NCBI GenBank assembly: GCA_965223035.1
Contig: OZ244980.1
Coordinates: forward strand, 3,658,001-3,722,000
DNA from: CAMDPA01 sp965223035
Lineage (GTDB): Bacteria > Pseudomonadota > Alphaproteobacteria > Rhizobiales > Hyphomicrobiaceae
Reading direction: 5' to 3'
DNA: 64,000 nucleotides
Shown: positions 17,854 through 26,821 of the stretch, piece after piece
Numbering within the stretch: the stretch's first letter is position 1
Layout: each line of letters opens with the position of its first letter
Notes under the pieces: generated by a model
Told to the model about the DNA's origin: nothing
The model's database searches: none
The model's input: the letters and a program-made list of their open reading frames with translations, nothing else
Translations under genes and position numbers: made by a program

Positions 17854-18738
17854 ATGAGCGACCCGGTATCAGGTGAACCGATTGGCTATATGGCACGCAC
17901 CCGGTCCTATTATCGGGCGCTGGGCTACACCCGTGACTACGAATGGGCGACGCACGATGACGTTCCGTTTACGCGCCTGCAGCACCCCCTGTCGTCGGTC
18001 AGGTTGGCCTTGGTGACGACGGCCGTGCCGCGGCACGCGCTGGACCGCGAGCAGCGCGGCCGCAGATTGGTTTGGGCCGGCTCAACCGACGCGGCTCCGC
18101 AGGGGCTGCATACCGACCACGTCGCGTGGGACAAGGACTCCACCCATACCGACGACCAAGAATGCTATTTGCCACTGGTCACGGCCGCGCAGTTGGCCCA
18201 ACACCGGCTGTTCGCCGGCCTAACTTCGCAGTTCATCAGCGTGCCCACCGAATTCAGTCAACGCAAGACCGTCGAGGTGGACGCCCCGGAGGTCTTGAAC
18301 ATCGCCCGCTCGGACGGCGCCGATGCCGCACTGCTGACCGCGTTGTGACCGGTATGCCACCAAACCGTGAGTTTGGTCGCACGACATCTTGAAGCCAACG
18401 GCATCGCAACCGTCATCGTCGGCTCGGCTCGTGACATCGTCGAGCACTGCGGCGTCCCCCGCTTCGTGTTTACCGACTTTCCGCTTGGCAATCCCTGCGG
18501 CCCGCCCTGGCGACGCGACATTCAGCGACAGGTCCTGACGCTGGCTCTGGACCTTTTGGCGCAGGCGACCGCGGCCCGCACGACGCTGCAGGCGCCGTTC
18601 ACCTGGAACAACGATCCCGGCTGGCGCGAGCGCTATGCCCGTGTAGACCCCGCCGACCGCGAACGGTTGTTGGCGCTGGGCGAGGAGCGCCGTCGCCGGC
18701 AGGCAGCGGCCAAGGTGAGCAAAATCCCGCGCCAATAG
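17854..18738 (+). CDS. GrdB/PrdB-family (glycine/sarcosine/betaine/D-proline reductase component B-like) putative selenoprotein, UGA at 18346-18348 read as Sec (294 aa)
   Basis: Two open segments (17854-18345 and 18349-18738) are in the same frame, separated by one TGA. Together they give a protein of the glycine reductase selenoprotein B family: AWDKDSTHTDDQECYLPL, VPTEFSQRKTVEVDAPEVL, then GADAALLTAL-U-PVCHQTVSLVARHLE and VPRFVFTDFPLGNPCG. Homologs that I recall from aerobic Proteobacteria have Cys at the UGA position (LCPVCHQTV), so Sec165 falls in a redox U-x-x-C motif. A hairpin suited to a bacterial SECIS follows directly. AGGTGG precedes the ATG. In clostridia the family reduces amino acids, but in this setting the reaction is unknown. 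Automated callers would split it into two genes. A TGC-to-TGA mutation or sequencing error is the main alternative. Confidence 0.82.
18355..18381 (+). promoter_or_regulatory. putative bacterial SECIS hairpin
   Basis: It starts 6 nt after the UGA. Outer pairs TGC/GCA (18355-18357 with 18379-18381), one C-C mismatch, then a perfect 7-bp stem ACCAAAC (18359-18365) with GTTTGGT (18371-18377), and a 5-nt apical loop CGTGA. The loop begins 17 nt after the UGA and has G as its second base followed by T. To my knowledge, published bacterial SECIS models ask for a loop about 16-37 nt downstream with G among the first two loop bases. The sequence also encodes the conserved CHQTVSLV stretch. Confidence 0.65.
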
Positions 18739-18967
18739 GGCGTCGCCGCGCCTCCGGCACGCGCCGGTGCGCGGGCGATGCGACATTCCCAGTCAATGAC
18801 GATTACAAACCGTCATCATGCAGAATCTGGTTAATGATATCCGCTCGACTCATCCATCCAAGGCGACCCGCCGCGGTGGTTAATGGCCCGCGTCAAACTA
18901 GCGGCAGCCGCCAACACAAACTTGCGGGACGGCACGTTGTTGATTACGCTATCGCAAGTCCACTGGC

Positions 18968-19071
18968 CGCACGACTGGACCGCACGACTGGACCGCACGA
19001 CTGGACCGCACGACTGGACCGCACGACTGGACCGCACGACTGGACCGCACGACTGGGTCGCACGACTGGGA
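18968..19071. repeat. 13-bp tandem repeat, 8 units
   Basis: Eight head-to-tail copies of CGCACGACTGGAC; the first six are identical and the last two read ...GGGT and ...GGGA. Thirteen is not a multiple of three, so no constant peptide is encoded. It lies in the gap 18739-19232 between the selenoprotein gene and a LivK-type gene, about 160 bp upstream of the latter's start. The rest of the gap shows no gene. Confidence 0.93.
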
Positions 19072-19232
19072 GGTGAAGCTTAACGCAGGACTTGCAACGT
19101 CCCCTCCTCCGCAGCGCTGCTATCGCTGCATTGATCAGGATGCGTTAGATTTGACAGGCAGCAGCGGCAACTCGTGGGGTCGGGACCCACATGCCAAATG
19201 GACATCGCGTTACCGCAGGGAGGATCCTTGGA

Positions 19233-20417
19233 ATGAAGCACTCGCTCAAACTAACAACCGGCGCGCTGGCCGTTGCCGCGACCGCACTAGCAGGCCTGGT
19301 GCCGGTGCCGACAGAGGCCGCAAAATTATCGGGTCGCTGGGTTAAGATCGGTCTGATGGTGCCGCTCACCGGCAAGGGTGCTGAATGGGGACAGGCCGCG
19401 AAGATGGGCTCGGAGATCGCCGTTGAGGAGATTAACGCGGCCGGAGGCGTTGGTGGCGTCAAGATCAAGTTGGTCACCTATGACACCCACACGAAGGAAG
19501 CCGAAGGCATCCAGATCATCGACAAGCTGACGACCCGCGACAACGTGCTCGCCGTGTCCGGACCATGCTTTAGCTCGCTCGTAGAGATCATTTTCCCCCG
19601 GCTGGAGCGGCTTAAGATTCCCGTCATTTCCTACTGTTCGGCCAAGCCCGGACTGTCGGCGCTGAGCAAATGGGGGTTCCGCAACTCGCTCACCAGCGAC
19701 AAGCAATTGGGCCCAGTGGTCACGGCTTGGCAAAAGGAGTACGGGATCAAGAAGGTGGTCGTGATTCACGATCTTGAGGACGCGGTGTCGAAGGCCGAAG
19801 GCACCAAGGTGTTACCGATGTTGTTCAAGAAAGCCGGTATCGAGATCCTCGACACGCTGACCTATCGTACGAAGGACACCGATTACTCGACCCAAATCAC
19901 CAAGGCGAAGTCGCTCAAGCCCGACGGTGTCGCGCTCGGCGCGTGCTATCAGCAGGCTGCTGGCATCGTCAAAGAGGCGCGCCGTCAGGGCTTGGATGCC
20001 CCCTTCATCGGCGGTGCATGTGCGGGCGCTCCGGGCTTCATCTCGATCGGCGGCAAGGCCACGGAAGGCGCCTATATGTCGACCGCGGCCTGGATCGAGG
20101 ACCCCCGCGAGAAGGTGCAGAGCTTCGTCAAGAAGATGAAGGCCCGCAACGGCGGCAAGTCCTTCCCCTACAGCGCCCCCCGGTCCTACGACAACATCTA
20201 CGTGTTGAAGGACATCATGGAGAAGTATGGCGTCACCAACAAGCGCTCGGAGGTGGCCGCGGACCGTGATCGCATCCGTAAAGGCTGGTCGGAGCTGCGG
20301 GAGTTTAACGGCGTCGCCGGCGTCACGACGATGAACGAGGTCGGTGACGGAGCCGGCGGCATCCGCGTCTTGAAGGTTAAGGGCGGTCAATACGTCGACG
20401 TGTCAGCGCCCAACTAG
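19233..20417 (+). CDS. branched-chain amino acid-type ABC substrate-binding protein (LivK/Peripla_BP_6, 394 aa)
   Basis: A signal peptide (MKHSLKLTTGALAVAATALA... to ~residue 30) is followed by VKIGLMVPLTGKGAEWGQAAKMG, the usual opening of type I binding proteins of the HAAT family. It continues with AVEEINAAGGVGG and a C-terminal GAGGIRVLKVKGGQY. The start at 19233 is chosen for the AGGGAGGA nearby upstream. In the HAAT family these proteins deliver amino acids, amides, urea or aromatic acids. No LivH/M/G/F genes lie nearby, so it is an orphan that must use an importer encoded elsewhere. Confidence 0.92.
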   Translation: MKHSLKLTTGALAVAATALAGLVPVPTEAAKLSGRWVKIGLMVPLTGKGAEWGQAAKMGSEIAVEEINAAGGVGGVKIKLVTYDTHTKEAEGIQIIDKLTTRDNVLAVSGPCFSSLVEIIFPRLERLKIPVISYCSAKPGLSALSKWGFRNSLTSDKQLGPVVTAWQKEYGIKKVVVIHDLEDAVSKAEGTKVLPMLFKKAGIEILDTLTYRTKDTDYSTQITKAKSLKPDGVALGACYQQAAGIVKEARRQGLDAPFIGGACAGAPGFISIGGKATEGAYMSTAAWIEDPREKVQSFVKKMKARNGGKSFPYSAPRSYDNIYVLKDIMEKYGVTNKRSEVAADRDRIRKGWSELREFNGVAGVTTMNEVGDGAGGIRVLKVKGGQYVDVSAPN

Positions 20418-21176
20418 CTGCTGTGGATGCCTGTGGCGGGCGCGCGCAACCGGAGGCCTAGAGCAACCTGCCTTTAATCGGAACCGGCTTTGCGGTTCCG
20501 ATTAAAGGCGCGATGATCTAGCGCTCGACGGCCGACACGATGGCACCGCCATACGTCAACGAAGATGCGGACGGGACCCAGTGGCCCCGTTTGCTCGTCA
20601 CCGCCGGGCAAGTTGCGGACTGCGTCGCATTTCAAGTGAGGAGCCTAGGAGACCTGCTTGGCCGTTGGCACGGGCGACTTTCGGGCCTTCGCCATCGCGC
20701 TGAAACGGCCGGCTGGAGCCAGCCCAGATACCGCGCGATCTGACCGACCACCGGAACCCGCATCGTCGCGTCGAAATGGGAGCGCTGATCGGCGGCAGGC
20801 TCACTGGCGTCGGCCGTTGGCCGAGCTGCAACGGAAGCGCCGTGCTCCACAGCGACCTGCCGTGCTCCACCAGACCATGCCCGCCATTGGCGGATCAGCC
20901 TGGCCGGCCCGCTTCCCCTGCCGGCCAACCGCTGGCACGGTGATCGCGTGCGGGATCTTCCCCTCCACCCCCCAAGCTGAAGGCAACTGGCCGCGTCGGC
21001 AACGCCGGGCGGAGCCGCGACCGGCGCCTGGCTCGAGCCGTCTCGTCCCTGCATCATGAGCCTGCCGGCAGCGGCTGCTGGACCTCCTGACATATCGCTG
21101 GCGACAACCTAGCGCTTGACGGCTATAAGCCCGTTCAGCTGCTGAACGATCGACCAGCGAATGTGCATTGGATCTC
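20418..21176. other. 760-bp intergenic region upstream of purL
   Basis: Apart from hairpin element copy F near its left end (annotated separately), no gene or structured RNA was recognised. Frames through it are Arg/Pro-rich and lack motifs. The purL promoter should lie toward the right end. Confidence 0.5.
20458..20521. repeat. hairpin repeat element, copy F (short chimeric form)
   Basis: It begins as the left hairpin (CTAGAGCAACCTGCC) and ends as the right hairpin (GGCGCGATGATCTAG), sharing one stem TTTAATCGGAACCG/CGGTTCCGATTAAA. It looks like an internal deletion product of the two-hairpin form through the shared TTTAATCGG segment. CTAG bounds both ends. Confidence 0.88.
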
Positions 21177-23399
21177 ATGGCCGACCCCACGCCCCAGCCC
21201 GCTATCACGCCCCAGATCATCGCTGACCATGGCCTGACGCCAGAGGAATATCAGCGTCTGCTTGACATCCTCGGGCGCCCGCCAACGCTGACCGAATTGG
21301 GCATCTTTTCGGTGATGTGGTCCGAGCACTGCTCCTATAAATCCTCCCGCTTTTGGCTCAGGACCTTGCCCACCAGTGGTCCCCAGGTGATCCAAGGTCC
21401 CGGAGAGAACGCCGGTGTCGTCGACCTCGGTGACGGTGACGCGGTCGTCTTCAAGATGGAGAGCCACAACCATCCCAGCTACATCGAACCGTTTCAAGGT
21501 GCCGCCACCGGAGTCGGGGGCATCATGCGCGACGTGTTCACGATGGGTGCGCGACCGGTCGCCAACCTCAATGCGCTGCGCTTCGGCGAGCCGGCCCACC
21601 CCAAGACCCGGCATCTGGTTGCCGGCGTCGTCGCCGGCATCGGCCACTACGGCAACTGCACGGGGGTGCCGACCATTGGCGGCGAAACCAATTTCGACGC
21701 CGGCTACAACAACAATATCCTGGTCAACGCAATGTGCGTTGGCGTGGCGAAAGCCGACCGGATCTTCTACTCTGCGGCCAAGGGTATCGGTTTGCCTGTC
21801 GTTTACGTTGGCTCCAAGACCGGACGCGATGGCATCCACGGCGCCACCATGGCCTCGGCGGAATTCGATGATCAGTCGGAGGAAAAGCGGCCCACGGTCC
21901 AGGTCGGTGATCCGTTCACCGAAAAGCTGTTGATCGAGGCCTGTCTGGAGCTGATGGCCACCGACTCCATCATTGCCATCCAAGACATGGGCGCGGCCGG
22001 GCTGACCTCCTCCACCGCTGAGATGGCCGACAAGGGCGGGGTCGGCATCACGCTCAACCTCGACCACGTGCCGCAGCGTGAAACCGGCATGACGGCTTAC
22101 GAAATGATGTTGTCGGAAAGCCAAGAGCGCATGCTCATGGTGCTCAAGCCTGGGGCCGAAGCCCAGGCCGAGGCGGTCTTCCGCAAGTGGGACCTGGACT
22201 TCGCCGTGATCGGCCAGACGACGGCGAGCGGCCGCTTGATCGTTTCCCACAACGGGCGCACCGAAGCTGATCTGCCGGTCGATCAGCTGGCCAACTCCGC
22301 ACCGCTTTACCAGCGCCCATGGCAGGCCGCGACCCCGCCCAAGCCAGTGTTGCCGCATTGGGTACCGGCGCCGACCTCGCTGCTGGAGACGCTGTCGAGC
22401 TTGATGTCGCATCCCCAACTCGCCTCGCGGCGGTGGATTTGGGAGCAATATGATCACATGGTGATGGCGGACACCATCGGCCGACCCGGCGGGGACGCCG
22501 GCGTGGTGCGGGTGCATGGGACCCGCAAGGGCATCGCCGTCACCTGCGACGTGACGCCGCGCTATGTCGCCGCCGATCCCATTATGGGCACGCGGCAGGC
22601 CGTCGCCGAGGCCTGGCGAAATCTGACCGCGGTTGGCGCAGACCCGCTCGCTATCACCGACAACATGAACTTCGGCAACCCCGAGCGGCCAGACATCATG
22701 GGCCAATTCGTCGGCAGCGTCGAAGGCATGCGCGATGCGTGCGAGGCGCTCGGCTTCCCCGTCGTATCTGGCAACGTCTCGCTTTATAACGAGACCAACG
22801 GCGTGGCGATTCCGCCGACGCCTGCCATCGGCGCCGTTGGTGTGCTGCCCGACACCACAAGACGCGCGGATATCGCCCTTAACGGCGGCAACACCCTATT
22901 GATCCTGATTGGAGCCGAGCAGGGCTGGTTGGGCCAATCGCTCTATCAGCTGATCATGACTGGAAAGCTGGAAGGCGCGCCGCCACCGGTCAGCTTGGCC
23001 GAGGAGCACGCCGCCGGCGCGCTGGTCCGCCGCCTGATCCGGTCGGGTCAGACGCTCAGCGTGCATGACTGCGCCGACGGTGGTCTGTTGGTCGCGGTCG
23101 CCGAGATGGCGCTGGCCGGAGCGATCGGCGTCGAGCTTTTTGCCTATGAAGGGCGCCTGCCCGCCCACGCCATTTGGTTCGGTGAGGACCAGGGGCGCTA
23201 CGTGGTGGAGATCGCTCCATCGGCTGCCGATGACGTGCTCAATGAGGCGCGCGACGCTGGACTTTGTGCACGCATCATCGGGCGCACCGGGGGTGATGCG
23301 CTGATGCTAACCGGCGAGCCACCCTTGCGCCTCTCCGACTTGGGCGCGGCCCACGAAGGCTGGTTGCCGCAATACATGGGCACCGACAATGGGCAGTGA
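21177..23399 (+). CDS. purL: phosphoribosylformylglycinamidine synthase subunit PurL (740 aa)
   Basis: Catalytic subunit of FGAM synthase, which converts FGAR, glutamine and ATP to FGAM in purine synthesis. At 740 residues it is the small type that works with PurQ and PurS. Visible motifs: SEHCSYKSSRFWLRTLPT at the N-terminus, FKMESHNHPSYIEPFQGAATG, GGETNFDAGYNNN, and IQDMGAAGLTSSTAEMA; the second AIRS-like half has ITDNMNFGNPERP and VSGNVSLYNETNG. ATG 21177 is preferred over a TTG three codons earlier. purQ and purS are not adjacent in this window, although many alphaproteobacteria keep them close. Confidence 0.97.
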   Translation: MADPTPQPAITPQIIADHGLTPEEYQRLLDILGRPPTLTELGIFSVMWSEHCSYKSSRFWLRTLPTSGPQVIQGPGENAGVVDLGDGDAVVFKMESHNHPSYIEPFQGAATGVGGIMRDVFTMGARPVANLNALRFGEPAHPKTRHLVAGVVAGIGHYGNCTGVPTIGGETNFDAGYNNNILVNAMCVGVAKADRIFYSAAKGIGLPVVYVGSKTGRDGIHGATMASAEFDDQSEEKRPTVQVGDPFTEKLLIEACLELMATDSIIAIQDMGAAGLTSSTAEMADKGGVGITLNLDHVPQRETGMTAYEMMLSESQERMLMVLKPGAEAQAEAVFRKWDLDFAVIGQTTASGRLIVSHNGRTEADLPVDQLANSAPLYQRPWQAATPPKPVLPHWVPAPTSLLETLSSLMSHPQLASRRWIWEQYDHMVMADTIGRPGGDAGVVRVHGTRKGIAVTCDVTPRYVAADPIMGTRQAVAEAWRNLTAVGADPLAITDNMNFGNPERPDIMGQFVGSVEGMRDACEALGFPVVSGNVSLYNETNGVAIPPTPAIGAVGVLPDTTRRADIALNGGNTLLILIGAEQGWLGQSLYQLIMTGKLEGAPPPVSLAEEHAAGALVRRLIRSGQTLSVHDCADGGLLVAVAEMALAGAIGVELFAYEGRLPAHAIWFGEDQGRYVVEIAPSAADDVLNEARDAGLCARIIGRTGGDALMLTGEPPLRLSDLGAAHEGWLPQYMGTDNGQ

Positions 23400-23538
23400 C
23401 GATAGGGCGTGACGGCAGTCTCGGTTGACCCTCCAGGCCGAGGCCAGCGCTTGTCATCAGGCCATGGCCGGTTATTGTCTTAGAGATCTATGGCCAAGCC
23501 AAGACGACAAGACCCGGCACGGAGGAAATCGGCGCGAC

Positions 23539-24291
23539 ATGAAGCTTCAAGGACTTGACGTCGATGTGGTGCGCAAAGGTAGCGGGCGCCCGCTGATGAT
23601 GCTGCACGGCGGTGGCGGCCCGGTCGCCGGACTGCCGTTTGCCGACCGGCTGGCTGCGACTTTTGAGGTGATCGCGCCGACCCATCCTGGGTTCGCCGGC
23701 AGCCCGATCCCCGATCATTTCAATCGGATCGACGATCTGGTTTTTCTGTACCTGGACCTGTTGGACGAACTCAATTTGTATGACGTCATCTTGATGGGCT
23801 TTTCGATGGGCGGATGGACCGCCGCTGAGCTCGCCACGATGACGACGGAACGTCTGTCCAAACTGATCCTGGTCGATTCCGTCGGCGTCAAGGTCGGTGG
23901 ACGCGAAGACCGCGACGTGGCTGACCTGTTCGCGCTTGCACCGGATAAGTTGGCGCAGTTGATGTTCCACGACCCATCCCTGGCGCCCAAGCTGAGCGAA
24001 CTGTCGCCCGAGCAGCTGCAGATCGTCGCCGGCAATCGTATCGCGCTCGCGGTCTACACCTGGGAGCCATACATGCATAATCCCAAGCTGCCGCACCGGC
24101 TGCATCGCATTGACATTCCGACCCATTTCATTTGGGGCGCCAGCGATGGCCTGGTCAGCGTCGATTACGGTCACGCGTTTGCCGGGATGATCCGCGGCGC
24201 GACGATGACGGTGATCGAAAACGCCGGCCATTCGCCACAGATGGAACGGCCCGACGCCTTTGTCGACGCCGTGCTGGCATTTGCCGCTTGA
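23539..24291 (+). CDS. alpha/beta hydrolase (250 aa)
   Basis: The oxyanion segment MMLHGGGGPVAG near the N-terminus, nucleophile elbow GFSMGG (Ser within G-x-S-x-G), HFIWGASDGLVSVDYG as acid loop and ENAGHSPQMERP with the catalytic His give a complete triad. The start at 23539 has GGAGGAAAT 9 bp upstream; the longer in-frame version does not. It is followed after 15 bp by a luciferase-like monooxygenase, so the two probably form an operon. A Baeyer-Villiger-like or ring-oxidation step followed by ester/C-C hydrolysis would fit; the substrate is unknown. Confidence 0.88.
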   Translation: MKLQGLDVDVVRKGSGRPLMMLHGGGGPVAGLPFADRLAATFEVIAPTHPGFAGSPIPDHFNRIDDLVFLYLDLLDELNLYDVILMGFSMGGWTAAELATMTTERLSKLILVDSVGVKVGGREDRDVADLFALAPDKLAQLMFHDPSLAPKLSELSPEQLQIVAGNRIALAVYTWEPYMHNPKLPHRLHRIDIPTHFIWGASDGLVSVDYGHAFAGMIRGATMTVIENAGHSPQMERPDAFVDAVLAFAA

Positions 24292-24306
24292 TGACGGGAG
24301 ACACGC

Positions 24307-25536
24307 ATGAAGACCTGGTGGTTCACCGAAGATTGCTACCCTCATCTTCCCGATGAAAACACCTACCGATCCATCCGCGTCGACCTACCCAACCGCCACT
24401 GCGACCCCGATACCGCCCACCAGCTCTATAATCGCTATCTCGACTTGTGGTGCGCGTGCGATGATATCGGCTTAGAGATCATGCTCAACGAGCATCATCA
24501 GACGGCGACCTGCATGGTGCCGGCGGCGCCGATCATGCTCGGCATTCTGGCGCGTCAGACCAAGAACGCGCGACTTTTAATCCTCGGCAATCCCTTGCCC
24601 AACCGCAACCAACCGGTGCGCGTCGCCGAAGAGATGGCGATGGTCGACGTGATCTCGAAAGGCCGCGTTGAGTGTGGTTTCGTGCGTAGCGTGCCCTACG
24701 AGGCGGCGCCGGCCAATGTGCTGCCCTACAAAGGTACCGAGCGGCTGTGGGAGGCGCACGACCTGATCGTCAAAGCGTGGACCACGCAGGACGGCCCGTT
24801 CAATTTTGAGGGCAAGTGGTTCCACCACCGCCAAGTCAACATTTGGCCGCGGCCCTATCAGCAACCGCATCCGCCGGTGTGGATCACCATGGGCAGCCGT
24901 GCGACGGCCGCGCCGGTCGCCCAACACAAGCATGTCGGCGCGGTATTCCTAGCCGGCTATCCGCGGATCCGCGACATCTTCGGCGGCTATCGGGAAGCCT
25001 ACATCGCCGCCCACGGTGAGGTGCCACCGCTCGATCGGCTGGCCTATCTCGGGTTATGCTACGTTGGCGAAAATCAGCGCGATGCGGAACAGGGCGCCAA
25101 ACAGTTGATGTGGTACATGGAGGCCAACAAGGTTCCGGTGGAATGGTCGAACCCGCCTGGTTACCACCCGCCGGCGCTCGCCGCCCAAGTGATGTTGGGT
25201 CGTTCAGGCTCCGGCGTGCCAACGCAACCCAAGCTGGATGAGCAGATGCGGCGCGGCAACGTGTTCGCCGGCACCCCGGATCAAGTATTCGAACAAATCA
25301 AGTCGTTCTGGGAGTACAGCGGGGGCTTCGGCCACATGCTGATTATGGGCCAGGCTGGCTTTTTGTCGGATACCGATGCGCTGAAATCGATGAAGCTTTA
25401 CACCAAGGAGGTCTACCCCCGCTTGCGTGAGCTGACGGCCAGCGCCGATCCGGCGGAGCTCTATGAGCGCAGCAAGGCGATTCCCACCACCGAGGAGGTC
25501 GATGTCGGCACCTTCGGTGTTGAATTCGCGCGTTAG
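24307..25536 (+). CDS. LLM-class flavin-dependent oxidoreductase (luciferase-like monooxygenase, 409 aa)
   Basis: A TIM-barrel Bac_luciferase protein: MLNEHHQTATCMVPAAPIM early, ILGNPLPNRNQPVRVAEEMAMVD (the first FMN/substrate strand region), SKGRVECGFVR, and RPYQQPHPPVWITMGS. This pattern matches FMNH2-dependent two-component monooxygenases, which need a separate flavin reductase not seen here. GGGAGACACGC precedes the ATG. It is coupled with the hydrolase gene 15 bp upstream. It is cytosolic. Confidence 0.9.
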   Translation: MKTWWFTEDCYPHLPDENTYRSIRVDLPNRHCDPDTAHQLYNRYLDLWCACDDIGLEIMLNEHHQTATCMVPAAPIMLGILARQTKNARLLILGNPLPNRNQPVRVAEEMAMVDVISKGRVECGFVRSVPYEAAPANVLPYKGTERLWEAHDLIVKAWTTQDGPFNFEGKWFHHRQVNIWPRPYQQPHPPVWITMGSRATAAPVAQHKHVGAVFLAGYPRIRDIFGGYREAYIAAHGEVPPLDRLAYLGLCYVGENQRDAEQGAKQLMWYMEANKVPVEWSNPPGYHPPALAAQVMLGRSGSGVPTQPKLDEQMRRGNVFAGTPDQVFEQIKSFWEYSGGFGHMLIMGQAGFLSDTDALKSMKLYTKEVYPRLRELTASADPAELYERSKAIPTTEEVDVGTFGVEFAR

Positions 25537-25716
25537 GCGGCGGCTTCGTTGCACCCGCCATCGCGATCGCCATCGGCCTCGGGAGGGACGATAACGCGGT
25601 CGCCACGGACGTTGCGCTCTATCCGCGTGCGCTCGCGCGATGCCGGAAGAAGCAGACAGCCACCGGCGCGTGGCACCCCTCGCCCGACCCATCTTGGTAT
25701 GTAGGGACAAGTTGTC

Positions 25717-26520
25717 ATGGACCTCCAACTCAACGGGAAGACGGCCGTTGTCACCGGCGGCAGCAAGGGCATCGGCAAGGCGACGGCCTTGCGGCTGGCG
25801 CACGAAGCTGCCGACGTCGCGATCTTGGCCAGAGACAAGCCCGGTCTTGAGGCCACGGCCGCGGAGATTGCTGGCCAAACCGGCCGACGCATCATTCCGG
25901 TCGCAGCTGACACTGGCGATGATGCCGCCGTGCGCGCCGCCATCGGCGACGTCCTGAGGGCATTCGGCCGGATCGATATCTTGGTCAATGGGGCCGCCAG
26001 GTTGGCCAGCCCTGGAGAGGCCGTGCCCGGTCTGGATGGGGTTAGCGCTGATCGCATGTGGGAGGAAATCAACGTCAAGGTGCTCGGCTATGTCCGTACG
26101 GCGCGCGAGGTGGTCCCGCACATGAAGGCCCAGGGCTGGGGACGGATCATCAACATTTCCGGGCTGGCAGCGCGCAGCACGGGCTCCGTGATCGGTACCG
26201 TGCGCAACATCAGCGTGGCGGCCTTGACCAAAAACTTGGCCGACGATCTGGCCGGAACCGGCATCAATGTCGTGTGCGTGCATCCTGGCTTGACCGCAAC
26301 CGAGCGAACGCCGGATGTGCTGGCGCGAACCGCAGCAGCGCAAGGACTTTCGTTGGAAGACGCAGAGCGCCGGTTGGCGGCGAACAATTTGTTGGGTCGG
26401 TTGGTAACGGCGGCAGACGTCGCCGACGTCATTGCGTTCATCGCCTCGCCACGTGGCGTCGCCATCAATGGCGATGCGATCCCGGTCGGCGGCGGCACGC
26501 GCGGGGCTATCCATTACTGA
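25717..26520 (+). CDS. SDR-family protein lacking the catalytic Tyr/Lys (267 aa)
   Basis: The NAD(P)-binding motif TGGSKGIGKATALRLA, the DILVNGAA segment and RIINISG (catalytic Ser region) are normal for short-chain dehydrogenases. Where the family has Y-x-x-x-K, the sequence reads TVRNISVAALTKNLA, with no Tyr and no aligned Lys. It either uses a different mechanism, binds without catalysis, or belongs to a divergent subfamily; I recall similar RN-x-x-VAALTK sequences among unannotated SDRs. The C-terminus GDAIPVGGGTRGAIHY is typical. It is downstream of the monooxygenase gene with a 180-bp gap. Confidence 0.88.
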   Translation: MDLQLNGKTAVVTGGSKGIGKATALRLAHEAADVAILARDKPGLEATAAEIAGQTGRRIIPVAADTGDDAAVRAAIGDVLRAFGRIDILVNGAARLASPGEAVPGLDGVSADRMWEEINVKVLGYVRTAREVVPHMKAQGWGRIINISGLAARSTGSVIGTVRNISVAALTKNLADDLAGTGINVVCVHPGLTATERTPDVLARTAAAQGLSLEDAERRLAANNLLGRLVTAADVADVIAFIASPRGVAINGDAIPVGGGTRGAIHY

Positions 26521-26821
26521 GCCCGGGCATGCTCACCGCACCGACGATCCACGCCTATCCAGCGGCGGCCGGCAGCGGCTTAGGCCGGCGCGTGAAGCCC
26601 ACCGCATTGGCCGCCGACTGACCGCCCCGGCCGTGGCATATGCGGCTGGCGGGCGGCGATCTTGAGCCACGATGCCTACGCCCCGTTTGCCGCGCCGTTG
26701 GACCTGGCTGCCGGCGCACGGCGGGCCAGCTCACCTGACCGGTTGCCTCGTACGTCAGGACGCCGTAGGTTGCCGCCACCCCGTTTTCGTGCTGTCACCC
26801 TAAAACCAGCCGGAGAGCGCC
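26521..26821. other. 300-bp intergenic region upstream of the superoxide dismutase gene
   Basis: No gene is recognised. It should carry the sod promoter; GCCGGAGAGC just before the ATG at 26822 is the ribosome binding site. No metal-regulator operator was identified with confidence. Confidence 0.45.

Noticed and set aside
17854..18738. Frameshifted or split pseudogene
   Set aside because: Both segments are in the same frame, joined by a single TGA at a conserved redox position, and followed by a SECIS-like hairpin. Selenocysteine explains this better than decay, although a Cys-to-stop mutation cannot be excluded from sequence alone.
18968..19071. CRISPR array
   Set aside because: Units are 13 bp and directly contiguous with no spacers; no cas genes are present in the window.
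21135..22706. 523-codon minus-strand ORF
   Set aside because: Antisense to purL, which is unambiguous.
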